Notes: generated from the sequence alone by a model not told the origin. Shown: positions 30,666 through 39,626, counted from the stretch's first letter. The stretch is 64,000 bases of DNA from Bacteroidota bacterium (GCA_016706865.1 JADJIS010000003.1:1550001-1614000), one strand, 5' to 3'. Program-made: numbers and translations.

Positions 30666-33066
30666 ATTAAACGTCGCCAAATATTCCACCAAATCAATTT
30701 CAGGATCCAATTTCAGATTTGGGGTGAAAGATTACTCTGAACCTTCATCAATTCCATCAGGCGATAATTTGCCTGGAATATTATTTATTACTTCGTACCC
30801 ACCCAGGGAATGTGGTATTGCAACTTATTCTCAGGATCTGATAAAAGCATTGGAGAATAAATTCAAAGGTTCATTTAAAATTATCATATGTCCACTCGAA
30901 TCTAAAAATGAAGTCCACCAATACGATCAGGAAATTAAATACCGATTAAATACGGATCAAAAAAATGTTTATGTTAACCTTGCAAAAGCGATAAACAATG
31001 ATGATGATATTCAAATTGTAATGATACAACATGAATTTGGATTCTTTGAGAAAACAGTTTCCGATTTTTCCAATTTTTTAAGTCTGCTCCATAAAAAAGT
31101 TATCCTGGTATTTCATACCGTTTTACCCAATCCTAATTCCTTGCTGAAAACAAATGTTCAAGGTTTATCAGATCGGGCTGATTCTATAATCGTTATGACA
31201 AACTCCTCAGCAAGAATACTTATTGATGACTATGCATTATCGGAAGAGAAAATTAACATTATACCACATGGAACTCATCTGGTTCCGCATTCTGATAAAT
31301 CGGATCTGAAAAACAAGTATAACCTTTCAGGAAAAATAGTTTTATCTACATTCGGATTGTTAAGCTCAGGTAAAAATATTGAAACAACCTTGTCGGCATT
31401 ACCGGAAATTATAAAAGTTAACAACAATGTTCTATTTCTAATCATTGGCAAAACGCACCCTACGGTAGAAAAACAAGAAGGGGAAAAATACAGGCTGATG
31501 TTAAAAGATAAAATTGAAACATTGGGAATACAAAAACATGTACTTTTCATTAATGCATTTTTACCTCTTTCTGAATTACTGGAATATTTACAACTTACGG
31601 ATATATATTTATTTACCTCTAAGGATCCCAATCAGGCGGTAAGCGGAACGTTTTCATATGCAATTAGCTGTGGATGTCCAATTATTTCAACTCGAATTCC
31701 GCATGCTACAGAGATATTACAACACGACTCAGGAATTATTGTTGATTTCGAAAATGCCGATCAGGTTGCAAATGCTGTAATCAGTTTGATAAATGACGAA
31801 CAGTTGAGAAACAAAATAAGCGCAAATGGCCTTCATAAAATAGCATCCACCTCATGGGAAAATGCAGCAATAGCACATGCCAGGGTTTTTGAAAAAATAA
31901 CAGATAACAAAATTGCATTAAAATACAGAATTCCTCCTATAAATCTTGATCATATCAAAAAACTCACTACGGGCTTCGGAATTATTCAATTCTCTAAAAT
32001 TAATCAGCCGGACATGGATTCCGGCTATACCTTAGATGATAATGCAAGAGCATTAATTGCGATCTGCCAACATTATGAATTAACTGCAGAGGAAGAAGAT
32101 CTGACAATGATTTTAATTTATTTTAATTTCATTAAATATTGTTTGCAATCGGAAGGATATTTTCTAAATTATATTGATAAACAAAACAAGTTTACAGTTC
32201 AAAATAACAGCACCAATCTTGCAGACGCAAATGGGAGAGCTATTTGGGCCTTAGGATATTTAATTTCTTTATCTTCGATCTTACCAAAAAATTTAATTAA
32301 TGAGGCTCAGATCCTGATGCATAATGCATTATTAAAAATTCAGGGAATATATTCTACTCGTGCAATGGCTTTCGTAATAAAGGGGTTATATTTTCAAAAT
32401 ACAGCTCATCCTTCAGAATTTAATATTGCACTGATAAAACAATTTGCAGTTAGATTGGAACAAATGTATAAACACGAAGGAAATACAGAATGGCAGTGGT
32501 ATGAAAGTTACCTAACCTATGCCAATAGCATTTTGCCGGAAGCAATGTTATTTGCTGCCCAGGTAACGGGTGAGCAACATTTTAAAGATATTGCAAAATC
32601 AAGTTTTGATTTTTTACTTTCTAAAATGTTTAGTGGAAATAAATTAAAGGTAATTTCCAATAAATATTGGTTGCACAAAGGTCAAATACCGGAAATTAAC
32701 GAGGGTGGGGAGCAACCTATAGATGTGGCATACACCATATTGGCCTTAAATAGTTTTTATAATGTATTTGGAGATACCGATTATAAACGCAAGATTGAAA
32801 TTTGTTTCAATTGGTTTTTAGGTGACAACCATTTACATCGTATTATTTATAACCCTTGCACAGGGGGTTGTTATGATGGACTCGAAGAAAACAATGTTAA
32901 TTTAAATCAAGGAGCGGAGTCCACCTTAAGTTATCTGATGGCAAGGCTGAGTGTTGAAAAAAACATAAAGACCCCAACATTACCAACGCTACATTCACAA
33001 GTGAAGAACTTTAACGGAAGTCAGAATTTACCATTAAAAAGAAGGGATCAGCTATTATATAAATAA
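30658..33066 (+). CDS. GT4-type glycosyltransferase with C-terminal helical (toroid-like) domain
   Basis: An 802-residue protein. Residues about 40-410 are a GT-B fold glycosyltransferase (PPRECGIATYSQDLIKAL; VMIQHEFGFF; STFGLLSSGKNIETTLSALPEII; VSGTFSYAISCGCPIISTRIPHATEI). Residues about 430-780 are a helical domain starting TTGFGIIQFSKINQPDMDSGYTLDDNARAL, like an alpha/alpha toroid (six-hairpin type). The coupled GH130 gene suggests the pair builds and recycles a mannosyl glycan. Cytoplasmic: no signal or membrane segment is seen. Confidence 0.88.
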   Translation: MNKLNVAKYSTKSISGSNFRFGVKDYSEPSSIPSGDNLPGILFITSYPPRECGIATYSQDLIKALENKFKGSFKIIICPLESKNEVHQYDQEIKYRLNTDQKNVYVNLAKAINNDDDIQIVMIQHEFGFFEKTVSDFSNFLSLLHKKVILVFHTVLPNPNSLLKTNVQGLSDRADSIIVMTNSSARILIDDYALSEEKINIIPHGTHLVPHSDKSDLKNKYNLSGKIVLSTFGLLSSGKNIETTLSALPEIIKVNNNVLFLIIGKTHPTVEKQEGEKYRLMLKDKIETLGIQKHVLFINAFLPLSELLEYLQLTDIYLFTSKDPNQAVSGTFSYAISCGCPIISTRIPHATEILQHDSGIIVDFENADQVANAVISLINDEQLRNKISANGLHKIASTSWENAAIAHARVFEKITDNKIALKYRIPPINLDHIKKLTTGFGIIQFSKINQPDMDSGYTLDDNARALIAICQHYELTAEEEDLTMILIYFNFIKYCLQSEGYFLNYIDKQNKFTVQNNSTNLADANGRAIWALGYLISLSSILPKNLINEAQILMHNALLKIQGIYSTRAMAFVIKGLYFQNTAHPSEFNIALIKQFAVRLEQMYKHEGNTEWQWYESYLTYANSILPEAMLFAAQVTGEQHFKDIAKSSFDFLLSKMFSGNKLKVISNKYWLHKGQIPEINEGGEQPIDVAYTILALNSFYNVFGDTDYKRKIEICFNWFLGDNHLHRIIYNPCTGGCYDGLEENNVNLNQGAESTLSYLMARLSVEKNIKTPTLPTLHSQVKNFNGSQNLPLKRRDQLLYK

Positions 33067-33264
33067 AATAAGTTATAGTTAATTAAAAATAGACATGTTA
33101 ACAGTTCCCATTATTATAGAGATTCAAGGAACCAGGATAGAAATAATCAGTATTAATATTTCATATTCGGCACCAATAATTGATGGCGTTCATGCAATAA
33201 ATACTGTAATGTGCTTTTTTGACCCAAGTCCCAATTTCAATATAAATTAATAATCTATCATAAA

Positions 33265-33483
33265 ATGGAATTTGAAAATAAATCGATCTTTATTACCGTA
33301 GGACTTTCAAGAATAGGAAAAGCATGCGCAATTGATGCTCCAAAGGAAGGTGCGAATAGAGCGATTTCACATATTTCAGCTCTGCTCAACAAAGCTGGAA
33401 TTAGTGAGAATTCGGAGGTTAAACAGACCATTATAGACTTGCATCCGAGGAAAGGATCATATTCATTAATAGAAAAGAAATGA
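33265..33483 (+). pseudogene. Internally deleted short-chain dehydrogenase (SDR) remnant
   Basis: A 72-residue frame whose first 35 residues match an SDR start (MEFENKSIFITVGLSRIGKACA), but with TVGLSRIG in place of the glycine-rich TGGxxGIG. The rest (LLNKAGISENSEVKQTIIDLHP) looks like the SDR C-terminal LHPMKRLG segment, then runs out of register (RKGSYSLIEKK). An in-frame deletion of about 150 codons would explain this. The missing Tyr-x-x-x-Lys catalytic motif means it cannot be active. Confidence 0.65.
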
Positions 33484-33525
33484 ACGAATAAATTTTATTT
33501 AATAAACAATTAAAATATTTTAACA

Positions 33526-33921
33526 ATGACAACAATAAAAAAAGCAGGCATTTGGATGGATAATGCAAGTGCTCATACTTTCGAATTTACAGACGAAGTA
33601 AAAAAAGTAGATACTGTAGAATCGGACTTCACCTCGCAGATAAGGGGGGAGGTTTTATCAAAAGGCGAATCCCACATGCATAATAAAGAGCAAGGTAAAC
33701 AGGCGGAGTTTTACAAAAAAATAAGTCAGTATATTCTTCAATATGATGAAGTTTTATTATTTGGGCCTACCAATGCAAAATCCGAATTGTTAAATATATT
33801 AAAAGAGGACCATCGTTATGATAAGATCAAAATTGAAATTAAACCCTCTGAAAAAATGACAGATAACCAAATGGAAGCATTTATTAAGGATCATTTTAAC
33901 ACCTCTAAAATGGATAGTTAA
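33526..33921 (+). CDS. eRF1-domain-like small protein (paralogue)
   Basis: A 131-residue protein: TTIKKAGIWMDNASAHTFEF, a Ser/Glu-rich middle with IRGEVLSKGESHMHNKEQG, and DEVLLFGPTNAKSELLNIL...MTDNQMEAFIKDH. It is the paralogue of 15782-16207 and shares IWMD, FGPT and TDNQ motifs. Same uncertain annotation: translation-machinery or eRF1-like fold, role unknown. It lies between the SDR remnant and the Crp/Fnr gene. Confidence 0.7.
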   Translation: MTTIKKAGIWMDNASAHTFEFTDEVKKVDTVESDFTSQIRGEVLSKGESHMHNKEQGKQAEFYKKISQYILQYDEVLLFGPTNAKSELLNILKEDHRYDKIKIEIKPSEKMTDNQMEAFIKDHFNTSKMDS

Positions 33922-34001
33922 TTCCCCTGAATTAATAAAATCGCCAATATTCTTGAATATTACCGCAGGTAATGTAATGCTAACAATTTGTAAATTTGCA
34001 A

Positions 34002-34628
34002 ATGCAGGAAAACAAATTTCCGGAGTTGAGCTACACCGGACCAATGAAAGAAGTGCTTTTATCCTATGGTTTCTCTAAGGTATTTCAGGAAGGAGATATT
34101 ATTTTAAATGAAAATGCATATATAAAGGCAATTCCAATTGTTACGAGTGGAAGTGTTCGTGTTATGCGTCATGATGAAGAGGGAAGAGCTATTTTGTTGT
34201 ATTATATTACAGCCGGAGAAAGTTGTATCATGTCATTTTTAGGAGGTATTCACGAAGATACCAGCAAAGTAGTTGCAATAGCAGAAGAAGATACGGAGAT
34301 CTTATTTATTCCGGTTGAAAAAGTGAGTTTACTCATTAAAGAATATCCCGAATGGTTGGATTACATTTTTCGATTATACCATAAGCGATTTGAAGAACTT
34401 TTGGAAGTTGTGAATGCCGTTGCATTTAAAAAGATGGATGAACGACTTTATGATTACATCAAAAAGAAATACGAACTTACCAATAGCCATACCATATATG
34501 TAACACATGAGCAACTTGCTAATGAATTAGGCACAGCCAGAGTTGTAGTTTCAAGACTGTTAAAACAAATGGAAGATCAAGGCATGGTAAAACTCGGAAG
34601 AAATAAAATAAGTTTATTAAAAACCTAA
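34002..34628 (+). CDS. Crp/Fnr-family transcriptional regulator
   Basis: A 208-residue protein: cyclic-nucleotide-binding-like beta roll (residues about 20-120, FQEGDIILNENAYIKAIPIVTSGSVRV) and a C-terminal winged helix (VTHEQLANELGTARVVVSRLLKQMEDQGMVKLG). The dimerisation helix contains FKKMDERLYDYIKKK. The ligand is unknown; no Cys cluster is present for an iron-sulfur Fnr. The start at ATG 34002 is chosen over a TTG two codons upstream. It converges with the OxyR gene, and their stop codons overlap by 4 bp. Confidence 0.9.
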   Translation: MQENKFPELSYTGPMKEVLLSYGFSKVFQEGDIILNENAYIKAIPIVTSGSVRVMRHDEEGRAILLYYITAGESCIMSFLGGIHEDTSKVVAIAEEDTEILFIPVEKVSLLIKEYPEWLDYIFRLYHKRFEELLEVVNAVAFKKMDERLYDYIKKKYELTNSHTIYVTHEQLANELGTARVVVSRLLKQMEDQGMVKLGRNKISLLKT

Positions 34629-35560
34629 ATTTCCAGTACATTCATTTTATGCTGTTTTTTCATTCCTTCGGGGATAACGGTTAAAATAGTTTCTTTCAAA
34701 ACTTCTATCAAACGGAATTTAATGTATTCCCTATGTGTTACCAAACTTATTTCCCTCACCGGAAATGGAGGTTTGAAATACCGCAAACGTTTTTGTTGTG
34801 TTTTTGTGAGATTGAACGTTGCAAGCTCCGGAATAATAGTAACACCGAAATTTTTTTCGACAAGATTTTTTAGTGTTTCAATACTTCCGGCCTCATAATG
34901 CAATTTTTCAGTTACCTCATGTTGTTTTTTCAATTCACAAAAGTTAAGTATCTGCGAACGCATACAATGCCCTTCCTCTAATAACCATAATCGATTTATA
35001 TCAATATTCGCCGGTAAAACATATTGTTTGTTAAAACCCGTTTCTTTCGCATTTACATACAAAAAATACTTTTCATAAAATAAAACCTGCTCTTTGATCG
35101 ATTGATCATTTAATGGCGTTGCTAAAATGCCAACGTCAATTTGTCCGGACTTTAACCTTTGAGTAATATTATCGGTGGTATGTTCACTTATTACCAATTT
35201 TACATCCGGATAATTGCTTTGAAACTCCCTTAGAAAGATTGGTAACAAGTAAGGCGCAAGCGTTGGGATAATGCCAATCTTTAACTCCCCGGTAACTTCT
35301 CCGCTTTCTTCTATAATAATTTCCTGGATTCGACCGGCTTCAGCAACAACACGCCTTGCCTGCGCAATGATCTTTACCCCTATCTCAGTCGGTTTTACCG
35401 GAAGTTTACTCCTGTCAAATATTTTAACTCCTAATTCATCCTCTAATTTGCGAATCATCATACTCAGGGTTGCCTGAGTAACAAAACATTTTTCAGAAGC
35501 ATTTAAAAAGTGACGATATGTATCAACTGCAATAATGTAGTCCAATTGTTGTAGGTTCAT
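34625..35560 (-). CDS. oxyR: OxyR-type LysR regulator
   Basis: A 311-residue LysR protein with an N-terminal winged helix (FLNASEKCFVTQATLSMMIRKLEDELG). The redox motif GHCMRSQILNFC places Cys199 and Cys208 at exactly the positions of the E. coli OxyR disulfide. The regulatory domain runs about 95-290. It should sense H2O2 by disulfide formation. It is divergent from the catalase gene, with an ATAG-N7-CTAT box in the 95-bp gap, and converges on the Crp/Fnr gene. Confidence 0.93.
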   Translation of the reverse strand: MNLQQLDYIIAVDTYRHFLNASEKCFVTQATLSMMIRKLEDELGVKIFDRSKLPVKPTEIGVKIIAQARRVVAEAGRIQEIIIEESGEVTGELKIGIIPTLAPYLLPIFLREFQSNYPDVKLVISEHTTDNITQRLKSGQIDVGILATPLNDQSIKEQVLFYEKYFLYVNAKETGFNKQYVLPANIDINRLWLLEEGHCMRSQILNFCELKKQHEVTEKLHYEAGSIETLKNLVEKNFGVTIIPELATFNLTKTQQKRLRYFKPPFPVREISLVTHREYIKFRLIEVLKETILTVIPEGMKKQHKMNVLEI

Positions 35561-35564
35561 TACT

Positions 35565-35579
35565 ATAGATTTTATCTAT
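35565..35579. promoter_or_regulatory. OxyR-like binding box ATAG-N7-CTAT
   Basis: ATAG (35565-35568), seven bases, then CTAT (35576-35579) is exactly one half of the E. coli OxyR consensus (ATAGntnnnanCTAT). It sits 5 bp upstream of the oxyR ATG and 77 bp upstream of the catalase ATG. The second unit expected 7 bp further on is degenerate (TAAA...AATA). Autoregulation of oxyR and activation of catalase are inferred. Confidence 0.6.
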
Positions 35580-35655
35580 GCAAATATAAATAATATCAAT
35601 AATATTTATAGTTTAATTATGTTTACCTTTAGTGTGATTACAAAATATTAACAAT

Positions 35656-37143
35656 ATGAAAGATAAAAAATTAACTACAGCAAGCGGCAGACCCTTTGTT
35701 GAATTTGAAAATTCGATGACAATAGGTGCACGTGGTCCTATCCTGTTACATGACTATTTTTTACATGAAGACATGGCCCATTTCAACCGGGAACGCATCC
35801 CTGAAAGAGTAGTGCATGCAAAAGGAACGGGAGCCTTTGGCACATTTAAAGTTACACATGATATTACAGCATTTACAAAAGCAAAAATTTTTTCAGAAAT
35901 TGGCAAAAAGACTAAAATGTTCATTCGTTTTAGCACAGTAGGAGGCGAAAAGGGAAGCGCAGATACGGAAAGGGATCCACGAGGATTTGCTATGAAATTT
36001 TATACAGAGGATGGAAACTGGGATCTTGTAGGTAATAACACTCCTGTATTCTTTATAAAAGATCCCAAGAAATTCTCCCATTTTATTCACACACAAAAAC
36101 GCGATCCTAAAACAAATTGCAAAAGCCCCACAATGATGTGGGATTTTTGGAGTTTAAATCCTGAAAGTCTCCACCAGGTAATGATTTTGATGAGTGACAG
36201 AGGTACACCTTTTTCTTACAGAAATATGCATGGATTTGGCAGCCATACTTATTCATTAATTAATAATGCTAATGAAAAAGTGTGGGTTAAGTTTCATTTT
36301 ATCACGCAACAGGGAATTAAAAATTTTATGGGCTCGGATGCAAGTGCTATGCGCGGTGTAGATCCCGACCATGCACAACGCGATCTGGTAGAGGCAATTG
36401 AAAGAAAAGATTTTCCTAAATGGACGCTGAAAATTCAGATCATGACAAATGAACAGGCTAAAGATTTTAAGTTCAATCCCTTCGATGTCACTAAAGTTTG
36501 GAGCCATGTTGAATTTCCATTAATTGATGTTGGGGAGATGGAATTAAATGAAATTCCTCAAAATTATTTCCGCGATGTTGAACAGGCTGCTTTTGCTCCT
36601 GCACATCTTGTAGATGGCATTGGATTTTCCCCGGATAAAATGCTTCAAGGCAGAATTTTATCATATCCCGATGCTCAGCGGTACCGTTTAGGGGTGAATT
36701 ATGAACACATACCGGTAAATAGTTGCCCATATCTTGTTGCAAATTACCAACGCGACGGACAAATGCAGGTTTCTGATAATGGTGGAGCCAATCCAAATTA
36801 CCGCCCAAATAGTTTTGATGATATTATAGTAGATGAAAAATACAAAGAACCATCCATGGAACTTGATTCCAATATTGCCGATTGGTTCGATCGCAATCAA
36901 AACGATGATGATCACTATACACAACCTGGCTTATTATATCGAAAAGCGATGAATGTTCAGGATAGAAAAAATCTGGTGCAAAATATCGTAGATGCAATGA
37001 GCGGTATTTCCGGTGAAAAGAGAAATGAGATCATTAATCGCCAATTATGCCACTTTTTTCGTGCTGATATACAGTTAGGCATGTCTGTTGCAAATGGTTT
37101 AGGTATTGTTGTGGACGAAAATGCAATGGCACACGCCATTTGA
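35656..37143 (+). CDS. katA: Monofunctional heme catalase
   Basis: A 495-residue small-subunit catalase. The distal His54 is in RERIPERVVHAKGTGAFG, Asn127 in NNTPVFF, and the proximal heme ligand Tyr337 in RILSYPDAQRYRLG. Length and motifs fit clade 3 catalases. It removes H2O2 in the cytoplasm. Divergence from oxyR with a shared box implies OxyR control. The gene name is assigned by family only. Confidence 0.95.
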   Translation: MKDKKLTTASGRPFVEFENSMTIGARGPILLHDYFLHEDMAHFNRERIPERVVHAKGTGAFGTFKVTHDITAFTKAKIFSEIGKKTKMFIRFSTVGGEKGSADTERDPRGFAMKFYTEDGNWDLVGNNTPVFFIKDPKKFSHFIHTQKRDPKTNCKSPTMMWDFWSLNPESLHQVMILMSDRGTPFSYRNMHGFGSHTYSLINNANEKVWVKFHFITQQGIKNFMGSDASAMRGVDPDHAQRDLVEAIERKDFPKWTLKIQIMTNEQAKDFKFNPFDVTKVWSHVEFPLIDVGEMELNEIPQNYFRDVEQAAFAPAHLVDGIGFSPDKMLQGRILSYPDAQRYRLGVNYEHIPVNSCPYLVANYQRDGQMQVSDNGGANPNYRPNSFDDIIVDEKYKEPSMELDSNIADWFDRNQNDDDHYTQPGLLYRKAMNVQDRKNLVQNIVDAMSGISGEKRNEIINRQLCHFFRADIQLGMSVANGLGIVVDENAMAHAI

Positions 37144-37238
37144 TATGCATATGTAAGGACATTCATAATATTAAAATACACCTTTACATATCTACAATAA
37201 TGGTAAATTATAATTATTAAATCTTAATAAGTAAAAAC

Positions 37239-37412
37239 ATGAAAAGTAGTCAAGCAAAAAAGGAATTCGAACAAAAGTTAGAAACACTACGTACAGAAGT
37301 TCAGCCGGCACTAACTGAAAATAATCTGACGGAGATAGTAATATATGAAAAACTGTTAGAAATTCTGGAAAAAGTGGAGCAAATAGAACGAAAACTGGAA
37401 GCCAGGCAGTAA
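37239..37412 (+). CDS. 57-residue coiled-coil protein
   Basis: A short frame from ATG 37239 encoding a highly charged, helical 57-residue protein (QAKKEFEQKLETLRTEVQPAL; EIVIYEKLLEILEKVEQIERKLE) with no membrane segment. Heptad-like spacing suggests a coiled coil. It follows the catalase gene by 95 bp and precedes a hairpin, consistent with a real small gene. No family is recognised. Confidence 0.5.
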   Translation: MKSSQAKKEFEQKLETLRTEVQPALTENNLTEIVIYEKLLEILEKVEQIERKLEARQ

Positions 37413-37443
37413 ATAAGTCGTTCTTAATGCCTGTATCTTTGTA

Positions 37444-37476
37444 AAGATCCCTGAATAACTGAATTTTAGGGATCTT
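37444..37476 (+). terminator. Hairpin aagatccct/agggatctt
   Basis: A 9-bp perfect stem with a 15-nt loop, 31 bp after the coiled-coil gene. No strong T tract follows. It probably ends the catalase/small-ORF transcript. Confidence 0.5.
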
Positions 37477-37601
37477 GCAGTCTGTACAATTTTAGATTTT
37501 TCTTCTGCCTTTTTTACCTTAAGTAACATAAGTCACTGTATGGCTGTTGATATTGCACCATTTTTGTACTGTAAATTAATTTAATAACTAAAATTACAAA
37601 T

Positions 37602-37820
37602 ATGAAAGCAAATATGGGTACAGCCGACAAGATCATCAGAATTCTTCTCGCAATAGCTGTTGTGATACTATATTACACAGATCAAATATCAGGAACTGCA
37701 GCAATCATTCTTTTAATAGTTGCAGGCATATTTATTCTTACAAGCATAGTTGGATTCTGCCCAATTTACCGGGTTTTTGGCATTTCAAGCAATAAGAAAG
37801 AAAGTAATAAAACGGTCTGA
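37602..37820 (+). CDS. DUF2892 (YgaP-like) inner-membrane protein
   Basis: A 72-residue protein with two membrane helices, about residues 11-26 and 33-50, ending CPIYRVFGISS, the C-P-x-Y-x-x-x-G pattern of the DUF2892/YgaP-C family. In YgaP this domain is fused to a rhodanese; here a separate gene opens a region rich in rhodaneses. It is monocistronic or shares an upstream promoter region with the MBL gene. Confidence 0.88.
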   Translation: MKANMGTADKIIRILLAIAVVILYYTDQISGTAAIILLIVAGIFILTSIVGFCPIYRVFGISSNKKESNKTV

Positions 37821-37986
37821 ATCAAATTTTGGCTGTATAAAATTTAAGGTTATATTCTTTTAAATGTCATTTGGGTTACTTTGAAAGAAATAATATTTCC
37901 TTTCTGTTTGTAGCAATTTCCCATGCACCATACTATCAGAGTTTTAAACTTAAAATATTCTTTTTAGAAGTTTATATTATAAAAAT

Positions 37987-38004
37987 ATATGTTGTGTAAC
38001 ATAT
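37987..38004. promoter_or_regulatory. Inverted repeat atatgtt/aacatat upstream of the sulfur operon
   Basis: A perfect 7-bp inverted repeat with a 4-bp spacer, 27 bp upstream of the TAATTTTG -7 box at 38032. This is the position of an operator near the -33 region. The arms resemble those of many dimeric repressors or Crp-like factors. Confidence 0.5.
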
Positions 38005-38031
38005 GTAGCTGTTAATCGAAATTAGGCGCGG

Positions 38032-38039
38032 TAATTTTG
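38032..38039 (+). promoter_or_regulatory. Bacteroidota -7 element TAATTTTG
   Basis: Exact match to TAnnTTTG, 29 bp upstream of the MBL-rhodanese ATG, so transcription would start near 38046. A clear -33 TTG is not seen at the expected distance, but the inverted repeat at 37987-38004 overlaps that region. Confidence 0.6.
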
Positions 38040-38068
38040 CATTATTAAATTTAATAAAATACCAATTA

Positions 38069-39424
38069 ATGGAAATTAAACAATTTGAAGATAAAAATCT
38101 GGCGCATTTTTCTTATGCAATTATCAGTGGAAAAGAAATTGCATTAATTGACCCTGCACGCGATCCACAACCCTATTATGAATTGGCAAAACAACATGAT
38201 GCAAAAATCACAACCGTAATTGAAACGCATCCACATGCCGATTTTGTAAGCAGCCATCTGGAAATCCATAAAACTACCGGTGCTACCATTTATACTAGTG
38301 TATTAACAGGTGCAGAATATCCTCATCAAACATTCGATGAAGATGATACTATTGTGTTGGGAGCAATTACCTTAACAGCATTAAATACTCCGGGTCATTC
38401 ACCTGATAGTATTAGTATAATTGCAAGAGATGCCGAAGGGAAGGCACAAGCAGTGTTCACCGGGGATACTTTATTTATTGGAGATTGCGGAAGACCCGAT
38501 CTCAGAGAAAATGCAGGCGCAATTACTGCAACACGTTCTGAACTTGCAAAACAAATGTATCATTCACTTCGCAAAAAATTAATGCCACTTCCCAATGACG
38601 TGTTAGTTTACCCTGCGCACGGTGCGGGAAGTTTATGCGGAAAAGGATTAAGTGATCAAAAAACAAGTACTATAGGAGAAGAGAAATTAAGTAACTGGAG
38701 TTTAAAACATCTCTCAGAAGAAGAATTTATAAAAGAATTACTCGCTGATCAACCATTCATTCCGAAATATTTTACTTATGAAGTTGGATTAAATAAAAAA
38801 GGCGCAGATTCTTTTGCCAAAAGTATAATGAATATACCGGTAAGAGAACCGGTAACTTGCATGAATTGCGCTAAATCATTAGATAACGATATTATAATTA
38901 TTGACACAAGACCGCAGGAAAAATTCAAAAAAGCATACCTGAAAAATGCAATAAATCTTCCAAACGATACCAAATTCGAAACATGGTTAGGTAGTATAAT
39001 TGGACCCGATGAGAAATTTTATCTGATGTCTGACAATGAGACCGAACTAAACGAATTAAAAGCGCGAATTGCAAAGATAGGTTATGAGAAAAATATTGAA
39101 CTTGCGTTCATTTCTGAATATGGTGATTTACAAATGCCTGTTTTTGAAAGTGAGAAATTAAAATCACATCCGGATGCATTTACCATAGTTGATATACGGA
39201 ATCCTTCAGAATTTAAAATTCAAAGACCATTTCAAAATTCCATCAACATCCCCTTATATGAACTCCGCGAACGTTTTGATGAAATACCACTGAATAAACC
39301 AATAGTTGTGCATTGTGCAGGAGGATATCGCAGCGCAGCCGGAAGCAGTATTTTAAAAAATAAATTAAATGGGCACGCTACCATATTTGACCTGAGTGAA
39401 GCAGTAAAACAATTTCAACAATGA
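38069..39424 (+). CDS. MBL-fold persulfide dioxygenase-like protein fused to two rhodanese domains
   Basis: A 451-residue protein. Residues 1-200 form an ETHE1/persulfide-dioxygenase-like MBL domain: TVIETHPHADFVSSHLE (HxHxD metal site), NTPGHSPDSISI, FTGDTLFIGDCGRPDL. Residues about 255-340 are a rhodanese domain lacking the active-site Cys. Residues about 360-445 are a rhodanese with the active Cys (IVVHCAGGYRSAAG). Such fusions oxidise glutathione persulfide and transfer sulfane sulfur. It is the first gene of the 38069-43195 cluster; the next gene's ATG overlaps its stop by 4 bp. Confidence 0.93.
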   Translation: MEIKQFEDKNLAHFSYAIISGKEIALIDPARDPQPYYELAKQHDAKITTVIETHPHADFVSSHLEIHKTTGATIYTSVLTGAEYPHQTFDEDDTIVLGAITLTALNTPGHSPDSISIIARDAEGKAQAVFTGDTLFIGDCGRPDLRENAGAITATRSELAKQMYHSLRKKLMPLPNDVLVYPAHGAGSLCGKGLSDQKTSTIGEEKLSNWSLKHLSEEEFIKELLADQPFIPKYFTYEVGLNKKGADSFAKSIMNIPVREPVTCMNCAKSLDNDIIIIDTRPQEKFKKAYLKNAINLPNDTKFETWLGSIIGPDEKFYLMSDNETELNELKARIAKIGYEKNIELAFISEYGDLQMPVFESEKLKSHPDAFTIVDIRNPSEFKIQRPFQNSINIPLYELRERFDEIPLNKPIVVHCAGGYRSAAGSSILKNKLNGHATIFDLSEAVKQFQQ

Positions 39425-39624
39425 ATCTCATAAAGAAAAACATATTAACTATTGCCGGAATTATGGTTGGTGCATTATCAGGGTATCTCTATTACCATTT
39501 TATTGGATGTAATAGTGGAACATGTTCTATTACATCAAACCCGACCAACAGCATTTTATACGGTGCTGTGATGGGTGGATTAATATTTAGTTTATTCAAA
39601 AAACAAACAACAAAAACACAATAA
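39421..39624 (+). CDS. DUF6132-family small membrane protein
   Basis: A 67-residue protein with two membrane helices and, between them, FIGCNSGTCSITSNPTNSILYGAVMGG, the Cys-containing loop of the DUF6132 family. It is usually found in sulfur or rhodanese clusters; a possible role in sulfur-compound transport is speculative. The ATG overlaps the MBL-rhodanese stop by 4 bp (ATGA), showing translational coupling. Confidence 0.85.
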   Translation: MNLIKKNILTIAGIMVGALSGYLYYHFIGCNSGTCSITSNPTNSILYGAVMGGLIFSLFKKQTTKTQ

Positions 39625-39626
39625 AT

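Noticed and set aside
33095..33250. 51-codon frame starting MLTVPIIIEIQGTRIEI between the GT4 and SDR-remnant genes
   Set aside because: No family, no leader signal; too short to separate from chance in AT-rich DNA.
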